A stretch of DNA of 49,263 nt, taken from the NCBI GenBank assembly GCA_964586145.1, contig CAZPHH010000030.1:1-49263 (forward strand), written 5' to 3'. Made by a program: the position numbers and the translations under genes. Shown in pieces: positions 8,160-15,368 of the stretch. The DNA comes from JAFGJQ01 sp964586145 (GTDB lineage Bacteria > Planctomycetota > Phycisphaerae > UBA1845). Every line of letters starts with the position of its first letter. Position 1 is the stretch's first letter. The notes beneath the pieces are model-generated. The model worked only from the letters and a program-made list of their open reading frames with translations. It ran no database searches and was not told the origin of the DNA.

Positions 8160-9499
8160 GCCGGCAACCCACATTCGAGCCTTCCCACCGGCTGGGATCG
8201 CTGCCGCCGATGGCCAACCCGGCCCGTGACCGCATTCTGGTGGTGGCGGACGGCGGACGGCTCCTGGAGACCGTGCGCCGCCGGTACCCGGACTGGGACG
8301 TGGCCACCGCCTCCAGCTACCTGGCCGGCATCTGCGATCTGGGTCGGCATCCGGCCCGGATCGTGCTGGGGTTTGTGGATCGAAGCTCGACCCGGCTGGA
8401 TCAGGCGGTCATGGCGCTGCGGGAGGCGGCCGGCGCGGGGACCCGCGTCGTGCTCTGCTGCCCGCCGGAGTTTGAGCCGCGCACGCGGCAACTCCTGCGC
8501 GCCGGTGCGGACGACTATATTCTGTATCCGGTGATGCCGCACGACCTGGATCGTGCGGTGGGCGTGCGGTCGGAGGCGGACTGGTCCTCCGCCGGGGCGT
8601 CCCTCACGCCGGCGGCGAGCATGGAGGAGCTTCAACAATTGGGCGAATTGCTGGCCCACCTGGAAGCCGGCCCGTCGCACGTGCTCGTGCGAGTGGCCGA
8701 CCTTGTGCGGCTGGCCCTGGGCTCGCAGAACGTCTGCGTGACGCTTGACGGCTTGACGGAGCCGGTCGGCGCCGACCCGGGCAAGCTGGTGCTGGTCGAG
8801 TCGATCGAGGCCGGTGGGCGGCCGCGCGGCCGGGTGGGGCTCGGGCCGCGGCCGGGTCAGCCATACACGAACGCCGACGCCCAGAAGCTCCGTCACTATG
8901 CCACGCTGATCGGGCACGTGGTGGAGGCGGCCTCGCGGCATCGCAACTGGCGAACGCTCGCCCTGACGGACGAGGTCACCGGCCTGCCGAACCGTCGGTA
9001 CCTGCTGCGGTTTCTCGACGAGATGATCCAGCGGGCCAGGGCGGAGCAGTCGCGGGTCACCCTGCTCATCTTCGACATTGACGATTTCAAATCCTACAAC
9101 GACCGCCACGGCCACGAGGTGGGCGACGAGGTGCTCCGTCTGACGGGCAGCCTGTTCCGCCGGCACACGCGGGAGCACGACCTGGTGGCCCGCTACGGCG
9201 GGGACGAGTTTGCCGTGGTGTTCTGGGATGCCGAGCAGCCGCGAGTGACGGGCAGCCGGCACCCCACCGACGCCCTGGCGGTGCTTCAGCGCTGCACGGA
9301 TGCGCTGGCCGCCCAGGAATTTCCCATGCTGGGTCCGAAGTCCCGCGACCGTCTCACCGTCAGCGGCGGCCTGGCCACGTTCCCGTGGCACGCCGACAGC
9401 GCGGACGAACTCATTCGCCGGGCCGACGAAGCCCTTCTCACCGCCAAGCGAGCCGGCAAGAACCGCATCTTCCTGATCGGGCAGGACGAGCCTGCGTAG
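8156..9499 (+). CDS. Diguanylate cyclase with degenerate receiver domain
   Basis: The enzyme should make cyclic di-GMP from two GTP. Residues 25-135 have a receiver-like fold pattern, but the phosphoacceptor position is Gly72 (ARIVLGFVD) and the conserved Lys position is Tyr124 (YILYPV), so ordinary Asp phosphorylation is unlikely. A GAF-like or linker region follows. The catalytic domain has the GGDEF signature at 348-352, preceded by RYG, and a product-inhibition I-site RxxD (REHD) exactly five residues before it. The linker signature LTDEVTGLPNRRYL is present. The C-terminus ends RAGKNRIFLIGQDEPA, and this end is duplicated at 10954-11083. The gene overlaps the upstream receiver-like gene by 4 bp. 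Confidence 0.93.
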   Translation: MSRQPTFEPSHRLGSLPPMANPARDRILVVADGGRLLETVRRRYPDWDVATASSYLAGICDLGRHPARIVLGFVDRSSTRLDQAVMALREAAGAGTRVVLCCPPEFEPRTRQLLRAGADDYILYPVMPHDLDRAVGVRSEADWSSAGASLTPAASMEELQQLGELLAHLEAGPSHVLVRVADLVRLALGSQNVCVTLDGLTEPVGADPGKLVLVESIEAGGRPRGRVGLGPRPGQPYTNADAQKLRHYATLIGHVVEAASRHRNWRTLALTDEVTGLPNRRYLLRFLDEMIQRARAEQSRVTLLIFDIDDFKSYNDRHGHEVGDEVLRLTGSLFRRHTREHDLVARYGGDEFAVVFWDAEQPRVTGSRHPTDALAVLQRCTDALAAQEFPMLGPKSRDRLTVSGGLATFPWHADSADELIRRADEALLTAKRAGKNRIFLIGQDEPA

Positions 9500-9816
9500 G
9501 TCCGGCCGAAAGAAGCAGAAACGCAAGGGCAGCGATTGAGGGATCCCGGGGTCCCTGGTCCTGCGGCATACGGAATAGCGGCCTGGTGACAAGTCTCTGC
9601 CGTCGGAAGGATTTCATCTCTATCTTCTTCGGCGGTCAGGAGATTTCAGCTTCCTGAATGCGTGACGTCGTTTTCGCTCCATTCCTCGTTCCGCGCTTGT
9701 TTTACCGCCGGATTCGCCCATGGTGGGTTCCGTGAAAGATGCACCCGTGAGGTCAGGTGAGGAGACCCATGACGTTCCATATCATTGGCACAAAGGAAGG
9801 ATGTCCAAATGGGTCA
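9500..9816. other. Intergenic stretch downstream of the GGDEF gene
   Basis: No supported gene is present. An imperfect palindrome GGGATCCCGGGGTCCC lies at 9540-9555 and could help end transcription, although no T-run follows. The end of the stretch (9800-9816) is a partial unit of the 34-bp tandem repeat that follows. Confidence 0.45.
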
Positions 9817-9884
9817 GATGTCCAACTGTGTCAGGATGATTTTCTTGCAGGATGTCCAACTGTGTCAGGATGATTTTCTTGCAG
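9817..9884. repeat. Two perfect 34-bp tandem repeats
   Basis: The unit at 9817-9850 is repeated without change at 9851-9884. A degenerate half-unit precedes it at 9800-9816. Each unit carries GTGTCAGGATGA. That motif also appears reversed at 9988-9999 and twice at 10911-10956. Repeated sites in opposite orientation at the two ends recall the multiple terminal sites of IS21-type elements. Confidence 0.85.
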
Positions 9885-10012
9885 TCTTGCGAGGCGAGTC
9901 GAAGGGAGCCTCACATTCCGGCTGTTCCGACCGCCGACCTCCCCTTAATGCGGCACCCGGAACGTCTGCGATTGCATCACAAACAAACTCCTGACACGTT
10001 GTCTTGTTCTGG
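9851..10012. mobile_element. IS-end-like remnant, copy 1
   Basis: This block is a diverged direct repeat of 10779-10956. Shared landmarks are GATGTCC at the left, a 19-bp identical run at 9955-9973 (ACCCGGAACGTCTGCGATT), CATCACA, and CTGACACGTT near the right end. No transposase reading frame is left. The two copies bracket small module A. Calling it an insertion-sequence remnant rests on the repeated GTGTCAGGATG-type ends and is inference. Confidence 0.5.
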
Positions 10013-10033
10013 ATGAGAATCCCAGAGATCCTA

Positions 10034-10061
10034 TGTACAGCTACGGCGAAGGCCATATAAT
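10034..10061 (+). promoter_or_regulatory. Promoter of small module A
   Basis: The -35 is TGTACA at 10034-10039 and the -10 is a perfect TATAAT at 10056-10061, with a 16-bp spacer. Module B has TATACA-N16-TATAAT in the same place. In both, the conserved leader sequence TTGCCTGTCG starts 9 nt after the -10, close to the expected transcription start. Confidence 0.75.
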
Positions 10062-10138
10062 ACCCGTTGATTGCCTGTCGTTCCGGCGCGTGCCGGTTGG
10101 TTTTTCATGGCGCATTCATTTCGCAAAGGAGAGAAACG

Positions 10139-10204
10139 ATGGAGTTCTGGATTATTCTACTGGCGGTTCTGGGACTGCTCTTCGGCGGGGGCATGGTCCT
10201 GTGA
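10139..10204 (+). CDS. 21-residue hydrophobic small protein (module A)
   Basis: The ORF codes for a peptide starting MEFWIILLAVLGLLFGG and ending in GMVL, one predicted membrane helix with a Gly-rich end. The ATG follows AAAGGAGAG with 5 nt spacing, an excellent ribosome binding site, and sits inside a defined transcription unit with its own promoter and terminator. The paralogue at 19206-19277 has the same start context (GAAACGATG), a Trp at position 3-4, Leu pairs and an FGxG motif, but a largely different sequence. The function is unknown. Its size and composition recall type I toxins such as Ibs, or small accessory subunits such as CydX. Neither is shown by the sequence. Confidence 0.65.
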   Translation: MEFWIILLAVLGLLFGGGMVL

Positions 10205-10267
10205 CAGCGGGTCGGCTTCCTGGAAACTCTGACCTGCGAGGAGTCTGACTTGCGCATGGGCGCATGG

Positions 10268-10302
10268 AGCGGTCTGTCGGAGAGACGGGCCGCTCCCTTT
10301 TT
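10268..10302 (+). terminator. Rho-independent terminator of module A
   Basis: An 11-bp stem (AGCGGTCTGTC with GACGGGCCGCT, two G-U pairs) closes a GGAGA loop at 10268-10294. It is followed by CCC and five T residues at 10298-10302. Module B has the same hairpin with the two wobble pairs replaced by Watson-Crick pairs. Confidence 0.8.
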
Positions 10303-10390
10303 GCCGTCGTCCCGATCCGGGGGCCGAAGTCGCCGGAGTTCCGGGCTTGGATTGCGTGGGTGAGTGCAGCCTATGCGTTTGCAGAACGTG

Positions 10391-10778
10391 CAAAACGGGG
10401 TCGCGCCGCGCAACCTGAGGAAAATGCGAATGTGCTGAAGCACTGAGACCCTTCGATGAGACCCTGTGGACCAAGCCCACCCAGGGAGAGCCTGGCCCCG
10501 ACGTACGTCGGGAAAGCGAGTGTTGCGTGGCGTCGGGGTAACCCGAGTTGGGAAGCGCAGACAGCGAGCCTGGAAGCCATGGGATCGAGCGTCGTAAGTC
10601 CCTCGCGGAGAACTTCAGCGTTCTTGTACTGGGGGCCATGTCGCCGCGGCGCGATGGCGAGCCGTTGGTGGTTCCGCCGGAGTCGCCGGAGCATGTGCAA
10701 ACAGGTCATGGCGGTCTCGCAGGAACCGGGGAGGTCCTGACAGTTCCGCGGAAGAAAGCGGCATATGCAGGGGAGGCC
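10391..10778. other. Stretch between module A and repeat copy 2
   Basis: No supported gene. Open frames exist on both strands but none has a ribosome binding site, family resemblance or conserved counterpart. Homology to module B seems to fade out at about 10390. This stretch may be the decayed interior of a mobile element. Confidence 0.4.
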
Positions 10779-10956
10779 GATGTCCAAAAAATGTCTTCTT
10801 GCCGTCTGACGCGGAGTGTCGAAGCCTGCCCCACGTTCGATCCGTCCGGGCCGACCCCGACCTTCGCTAAATGGGGTACCCGGAACGTCTGCGATTACAT
10901 CACAGAATTCATCCTGACACGTTATCTCGTCCCATCCTGACACGTTATCTCGTCCT
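10779..10956. mobile_element. IS-end-like remnant, copy 2, ending in 23-bp tandem repeats
   Basis: This is a diverged direct copy of 9851-10012 (landmarks in that entry). The right end carries two 23-bp units, at 10911-10933 and 10934-10956, each reading ATCCTGACACGTTATCTCGTCC plus one base. On the minus strand they give GTGTCAGGATG, the motif of the left-end tandem repeats. The remnant abuts the truncated GGDEF fragment directly, so this end is a sharp recombination or insertion boundary. Confidence 0.55.
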
Positions 10957-11083
10957 GGCCAGGTTCCACTGGCACGCCGACCGTGCGGACGAGCTCATTC
11001 GCTGGGCGGACGGGGCCTTTCTTGCCGCCAAGCGCGCGGGCAAGAACCGCATCTTTCTGATCGGGCAGGACGAGCCCGCGTAA
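10954..11083 (+). pseudogene. Truncated 3' fragment of a diguanylate cyclase gene
   Basis: The last 43 or so codons of the gene at 8156-9499 recur here. Both copies contain HADxADELIR, a KRAGKNRIFLIGQDEPA end and an immediate stop codon. Identity is high but not complete (for example RRADEALLTA against RWADGAFLAA). The GGDEF core is absent and homology starts where the IS-like repeat ends. It therefore looks like the remains of a second, tandem diguanylate cyclase gene destroyed by insertion or deletion. It has no start signal of its own. Confidence 0.85.
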
Positions 11084-11233
11084 GGCCAACTCCGGGTTCT
11101 TTTGTTCGTTACCTATTGTGAGGCAGAGGGTTACGGCACGCAGCCCGAGGGGACGGGGAGGCGGAACGTCGCGGCCACCCATTTCCGTGACGTCGAAGCC
11201 GCGACCACCGACCCTGTCGGATCGGCGGTCCCC

Positions 11234-11262
11234 TTGACGCAACGGGCGGCTTTCCCGATACT
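11234..11262 (+). promoter_or_regulatory. Sigma-70 promoter of rplU
   Basis: TTGACG at 11234-11239 and GATACT at 11257-11262 are separated by 17 bp. The predicted start near 11269 gives a leader of about 65 nt before the GTG start of rplU. Confidence 0.65.
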
Positions 11263-11334
11263 GCAAGGCTCGTTTGACCCGCAGGAAGTCAGTTCCGCGG
11301 CCCGTGACGGGCCCCGGACCGGGAGAGGTTTGCC

Positions 11335-11649
11335 GTGTACGCGATCATTGAGGACGGTGCCCATCAGTACAAGGTGCAGGAAGGCGACACGCTGGAGGTT
11401 CATCTCCACGAGTTGGCCGAGGGCCAGCAGATGCTGGAGTTCGGGAACGTCCTGCTGATCAGCGACGGGCAGAACACCCGGATCGGCCAGCCGTACATCC
11501 CGGGGGCCAAGGTCACCGCCTCCATCGCCGGCGAGGTCAAGGGCGAGAAGCTCGACATCATCAAATTCCGCCGGCGCAAGAACTACCGCCGCAAGACCGG
11601 CCACCGCCAGCGTTACCTCCGCGTCCACATCGACAAGATCACCGCGTAG
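11335..11649 (+). CDS. rplU: 50S ribosomal protein L21
   Basis: L21 is a primary 23S rRNA-binding protein of the large subunit. The 104-residue product has the usual length and family signature: YAIIEDGAHQYKVQEGD at the N-terminus, VTASIAGEVKGEKLDIIKFRRRKNYRRKTGHRQ near the C-terminus seen in short conserved blocks (KFRRRKNYRRK, GHRQ). Translation starts at GTG with GGGAGAGG at 11321-11328 as ribosome binding site. The usual partner rpmA (L27) and obgE do not follow; the next genes are convergent cytochrome c assembly genes. The gene therefore seems to be transcribed alone from the promoter at 11234. Confidence 0.97.
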   Translation: MYAIIEDGAHQYKVQEGDTLEVHLHELAEGQQMLEFGNVLLISDGQNTRIGQPYIPGAKVTASIAGEVKGEKLDIIKFRRRKNYRRKTGHRQRYLRVHIDKITA

Positions 11650-11752
11650 CGCAGGAACGGGGGATCTGCGGACTGAAAGTTGAGAGGAGCGTCCGCGCGC
11701 CGCGATGGCCTCCGTGATTGCGGGCCTATTGCGCGAGAGGCGTGTTCTTCCG

Positions 11753-13588
11753 TCATGCTCGCGTTGGCCCGCGCAGATCAGTCCGGCCGCTGCGCCAGAG
11801 GTGGAGGGCCGTGCAGACGGCGATGAACGCCAGGTCGACGCCGCCGACCCACATGGCGAGGGTCACGATGGTCTCGGCGGTCCCGAAGCCGTACGAGTGC
11901 AGCCCGGTGCCCAAAACGTAGTTCACCCCGACGTACGTCATGCCGATCAGCCAGGCGCCCAGGATGCTTTTGACGGCGGTGGTCAACGGGTCGCCCCGGC
12001 CGATCACGAAGATAAACAGGCCCACAGCCGCAAGAAACATCACGACCCACTGCCACGGGGCCATCGGGGCGAAAAGCGTAATCAGCTTGAGGAACATGGC
12101 GCCCACCAGCAGCACACACCCGATCTTGAGCCAGGCGGGCATCCGGTCGCGGTCGGCCCGGACGTGCAGAATGGCCAGATAAGCGACGTACGCGATGAGC
12201 GACCACACCTCCTTCGGGTCCCAGCCCCAGTAGCGGCCCCAGGCATACGCCCCCCACATGCTGCCCGTGGTGATTCCGGCAAACAGCAGCAGCGCGCCGA
12301 TATTCAGGAACCAGTAGTGCAACTGGTCGACGGATTGGATCCGCTTTCGGTGCCGCGGTGCGGCTGCCAGCACAATCAACTGGATATGCGCGATGACGAA
12401 CGCATCAAACAGCACCGAGTACGACACCATGATGATGGGCACGTGAATGGCCATCCAGGCCGTGTCCAGCAGGGCCGGCATCACGGGACGGATGGTCCAG
12501 TCCAGCCCGACGAAGTTCACCAGGGCCAGCGCGCCCGTCGCCACCAGGGCGGACTTGAACGACACGATCGGCTGCCGAAGGACCAGAATGGCGATCAGGT
12601 CAAACGCCCCCACGCCCCAGGCCAGAAACAGCATCGATTCGTACATGTTGGCGGCCGGAATGCGCCCGGCCAAATGCCAGCGCGCGCCGATGCCCCACGT
12701 GACGAACGCGAACCCGACCAGCAGCGTCACGAAGGTAAGGACGCTGAGGACCCGCCGCGGCCGGCCCGCGCGAATAAACAGGTTCGGAATGGCCAGTACC
12801 GTGGCGACCAGCATCAGCCAGAACGCGACGTAGTACGGCCGAAGCCGGTTGAGCCGCACCTCCAGGGCAAGGTCACCGGGGTCGGGCCGAGAGGCAGCGG
12901 GCAGGCCGTCCCGCTTCTGCAGAAACGCCGCCACGGCCTGGTCAAACTGGGCGGCGTCCCCTGCGCGAAGAGCCTCGCCGACTGCGTTCCATTCGGCTTC
13001 GACTGGCCCGCCTCTCTGACGCCCGATGGGCCCGCTGCCGGCGGGTTGCCAGACGCCGTTCGGATCGCTCGGATGGGGGACCGGCCGGATGAGCTCTCCC
13101 GTGAAGGCGTCGCTCAGCAGACCGAGCCGGTTGCCGATGTCGGCGACCTTTCGATCGAGCGGGTCCATTGCCTTGCCCGACTTGCCGCGCAGCCCGCTCA
13201 TCAGCTCCATGAAGCGATGGCTGCTGACCAGGTCCCGATAGGAGAAGCTCTCTCGGTCCGGCGACAGCTCGAGCAAACGGCGCAGCTCGGCGTTGTCGAT
13301 GGTGAAGAGGGGAGCGTCAAACCAAGGCTCCGGGTCGAACGTCCAGGCCAGCAGCAGGGCGACAGGATCGTGCCCGCGGTAGTCCATGGCGCCAGTGACC
13401 TGCTCGACCGCATCGCGGGCCACCGTATCCAGCGGCGGCCAGCGTCCGTCCGACTGCACACCCATCGCCCGAATGGCGGACAAATCCAGCGGAGAGAAGG
13501 ACGAAAGCGGATCCTGGGCCACGGTATCCGCGGCAACCAGCAGAGTTGTCGCGCCCGCCAGACCCAGAATAGTCATTCGGCGTCTCAT
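11753..13588 (-). CDS. ccsA: Cytochrome c biogenesis protein CcsA/ResC-like
   Basis: This is the haem-handling subunit of system II cytochrome c maturation, an integral membrane protein that moves haem to apocytochromes on the outside of the membrane. The 611-residue product has a signal-like N-terminus, an extra periplasmic region up to about residue 260, then multiple membrane helices. The haem-binding WWD motif is present (MWGAYAWGRYWGWDPKE). The ATG at 13588 overlaps the stop of the ResB-like gene by 4 bp (ATGA), so I prefer it to the longer frame starting at 13702. The long N-terminal extension is unusual: classical CcsA proteins have about 300-400 residues. Confidence 0.92.
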   Translation of the reverse strand: MRRRMTILGLAGATTLLVAADTVAQDPLSSFSPLDLSAIRAMGVQSDGRWPPLDTVARDAVEQVTGAMDYRGHDPVALLLAWTFDPEPWFDAPLFTIDNAELRRLLELSPDRESFSYRDLVSSHRFMELMSGLRGKSGKAMDPLDRKVADIGNRLGLLSDAFTGELIRPVPHPSDPNGVWQPAGSGPIGRQRGGPVEAEWNAVGEALRAGDAAQFDQAVAAFLQKRDGLPAASRPDPGDLALEVRLNRLRPYYVAFWLMLVATVLAIPNLFIRAGRPRRVLSVLTFVTLLVGFAFVTWGIGARWHLAGRIPAANMYESMLFLAWGVGAFDLIAILVLRQPIVSFKSALVATGALALVNFVGLDWTIRPVMPALLDTAWMAIHVPIIMVSYSVLFDAFVIAHIQLIVLAAAPRHRKRIQSVDQLHYWFLNIGALLLFAGITTGSMWGAYAWGRYWGWDPKEVWSLIAYVAYLAILHVRADRDRMPAWLKIGCVLLVGAMFLKLITLFAPMAPWQWVVMFLAAVGLFIFVIGRGDPLTTAVKSILGAWLIGMTYVGVNYVLGTGLHSYGFGTAETIVTLAMWVGGVDLAFIAVCTALHLWRSGRTDLRGPTRA

Positions 13589-15009
13589 TCCGCAGGCCGC
13601 TCCATCATCAGGGACCGACCCTTGCGATACACCGTGATCCGGGTGATCAACACCACGATCATGCCCAGGATGGCCAGCCCATACCCGGCGAAGACGATCC
13701 ACATCCCCGGGTCATGCACCACGGAGAGCGTGCTGTAGGTCCCGCTGCGGTCGATTCGATAGCTGGTCTGGAACAGGTCGTACCCGCCGTAGGAAAGGGG
13801 CGCGTTCATGCTCACCCGGCCGCCCAGCATCTGCCCGGTCTGCGCGTCGCGGATGCGGACGTCACTCTCATACGAGCGCGGGGCCATGATGCCGGGGTAC
13901 GTCCGGACGCGGAATTCATCCAGGGTCAATTCAAATCCGAGTGGCCGTTCCTCCGGCCCGTATTCCAGGTCATAGAAGTCCTCGCCCAGTTGCACCGTGC
14001 GACGGATGCCCCTGCCCAGGCCCAGTTCCAGACGGGCCTCACCCTGCGAAATCTCCAGCTCCAGCGCCGGCCGAGGTGGGTCACCCGGAGGAATGCGGGC
14101 CTCCAGCGCGTCGACCGTGCGGGCGTAGTCCAGCCGCTCCAGCACCGTCAGCGTGATGGAACCCCACGGCGTGGGCACCGGCCCTCCAACGACGACCGGC
14201 ACCCCCGTCGGCTCACCGGCCGAGGGCGAGAACACCACGTGCATCGCCCCGTCCGGCCAAGCAAGAATGACCGCCGCAAACGCCCGGGGATCGACGGACT
14301 GTGCCGCAGCGACAACGCTCTCCTTTAGGGACGCGTCGGCCGGCAGAGGCCGCACGTCCACGCGGATCGGCTCGGCACGCGCCGGCGTGCCGTGGAACAC
14401 CCAGCCGGACGTTTCGTGGTTCTCGTCTCGGATCGACACCCGCACGGCCAGGCTGGGCTGCGGATTGTCGTTGAGCATGCGACGGACAGAAACGGCGTCG
14501 GGCAGGTATCGCCGGACGCGAACGCTCATCTCCCCCAGCGTCAGCGGCGAGACTCTCGGCGCGTCCACCGGCCGGTCGGACGACAGGTTCACGGCCACGG
14601 CCTGCTTTTCGCCGGTGGCGTGGTTCCGGGCAGTCAGCACCAGACGCTGGGAATGGAAGACCGAGCGGGTCTCCCCCTCGCGCAGGGTCACGTGGCCCCG
14701 TTCCCCATACACGCCGGTCACCACCGCCCCGCCCAGGATGACCAGCACGGCCCCGTGGGTGATGACGAAACCGATCTGCCGCCGGTCGAACGGCCAGCGC
14801 ACGACGAGGGCCAGCAGGGTGTTCATGGCGAGGAGGCCCAGGATGAGCTGGAACCAGGGATGCTCGTAGATGGCGAAGAGCGTGTGCTCCAGGCCGTGTC
14901 GCTGCTCGTACATCGTGGCGTACGCCATCGAGACCAGCAGCATCATGAGCAGGACGGCCGCCAGGCGTAACGATGCCAGCGGGCGAATGATCGCGTTCAC
15001 CTTGCTCAT
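13585..15009 (-). CDS. resB: Cytochrome c biogenesis protein ResB-like
   Basis: ResB/Ccs1 is the partner of CcsA in system II cytochrome c synthesis and is thought to present the reduced apocytochrome. The 474-residue protein has three N-terminal membrane helices (from about residue 9, and around HPWFQLILGLLAMNTLLALVV and GFVITHGAVLVIL in short blocks), a large periplasmic beta-rich domain, and a final helix near the C-terminus (MWIVFAGYGLAILGMIVVL) with the typical SYGGYDLFQTSY before it. The frame continues upstream to 15207, and ATG at 15045 is an alternative start. Neither start has a strong ribosome binding site. Translationally coupled to ccsA. Confidence 0.9.
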   Translation of the reverse strand: MSKVNAIIRPLASLRLAAVLLMMLLVSMAYATMYEQRHGLEHTLFAIYEHPWFQLILGLLAMNTLLALVVRWPFDRRQIGFVITHGAVLVILGGAVVTGVYGERGHVTLREGETRSVFHSQRLVLTARNHATGEKQAVAVNLSSDRPVDAPRVSPLTLGEMSVRVRRYLPDAVSVRRMLNDNPQPSLAVRVSIRDENHETSGWVFHGTPARAEPIRVDVRPLPADASLKESVVAAAQSVDPRAFAAVILAWPDGAMHVVFSPSAGEPTGVPVVVGGPVPTPWGSITLTVLERLDYARTVDALEARIPPGDPPRPALELEISQGEARLELGLGRGIRRTVQLGEDFYDLEYGPEERPLGFELTLDEFRVRTYPGIMAPRSYESDVRIRDAQTGQMLGGRVSMNAPLSYGGYDLFQTSYRIDRSGTYSTLSVVHDPGMWIVFAGYGLAILGMIVVLITRITVYRKGRSLMMERPAE

Positions 15010-15368
15010 GGGAGCCCGAACATCCGACCCCGGGTTACCGGACATATCGCGTGACACCCTGTCCGCCGACCGCCCCGAACCTGCACCGGTTCGCAAGCTT
15101 AGTGCATTCCGGCTCAGGGGGCCATAGGGCGGCCGGATTACCGGACGCTTCGTGACCGTCGCGGACGGGTGTTCCGCGCCGGCGCCGCCCCTGTGGAGCG
15201 CGGGCAAACCTGCTCTGCGGCCCTCGCATTAACGGAAGTGGCTCCCGTGCGCATCCGACGAATAGGAAGCTGCGCAGGGCGCTCCCTCTGCGCCGCGGAT
15301 CGTACCGCCGCACGGCGGCCGGATCGGGTCGTACGCCCGCTCCGTGACGCCGTGCCCGGATCGGCCTG
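15010..15368. other. Divergent intergenic region, resB / acidic repeat protein
   Basis: This 359-base region must hold the promoters of both flanking units, but I find no clear -35/-10 pair on either strand. No supported gene. Confidence 0.4.

Larger units (their letters stand above)
10069..10302 (+). ncRNA. Module A transcript: structured RNA with embedded small ORF
   Basis: The predicted RNA starts about 10069 and ends at the hairpin plus T-run at 10302. Elements shared with module B, in order, are: the leader TTGCCTGTCGTTCCGGCGCG; a leader hairpin CCGGC-GCGT-GCCGG at 10083-10096; a purine-rich ribosome binding site before ACGATG; the 21-codon ORF; a 93-nt block starting at the TGA that aligns without gaps (about 75 of 93 identical by eye); a mini-hairpin TGCGC-ATGG-GCGCA at 10251-10264; and the terminal hairpin. 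Several substitutions between copies keep the pairing through G-U wobbles. It may be a regulatory RNA, an mRNA for a peptide, or both. Confidence 0.65.

Noticed and set aside
9817..9884. CRISPR array
   Set aside because: The two 34-bp units are adjacent with no spacers, and no cas genes occur.
10202..10204. UGA of the small ORF as selenocysteine codon, with the downstream hairpin as SECIS
   Set aside because: The stem just after UGA in module B (GCGGG/CCCGC) is not kept in A, and the conserved hairpins lie too far downstream. No third-position bias supports coding after the UGA.
10105..10443. Minus-strand frame across module A, partly conserved in module B
   Set aside because: Its conservation follows from the conserved RNA block; the two frames differ at both ends and have no ribosome binding site. 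An antisense RNA remains possible but I see no good promoter.
11705..13738. 677-codon plus-strand frame over ccsA
   Set aside because: Shadow of the CcsA gene, whose WWD motif and membrane helices are unmistakable on the minus strand.
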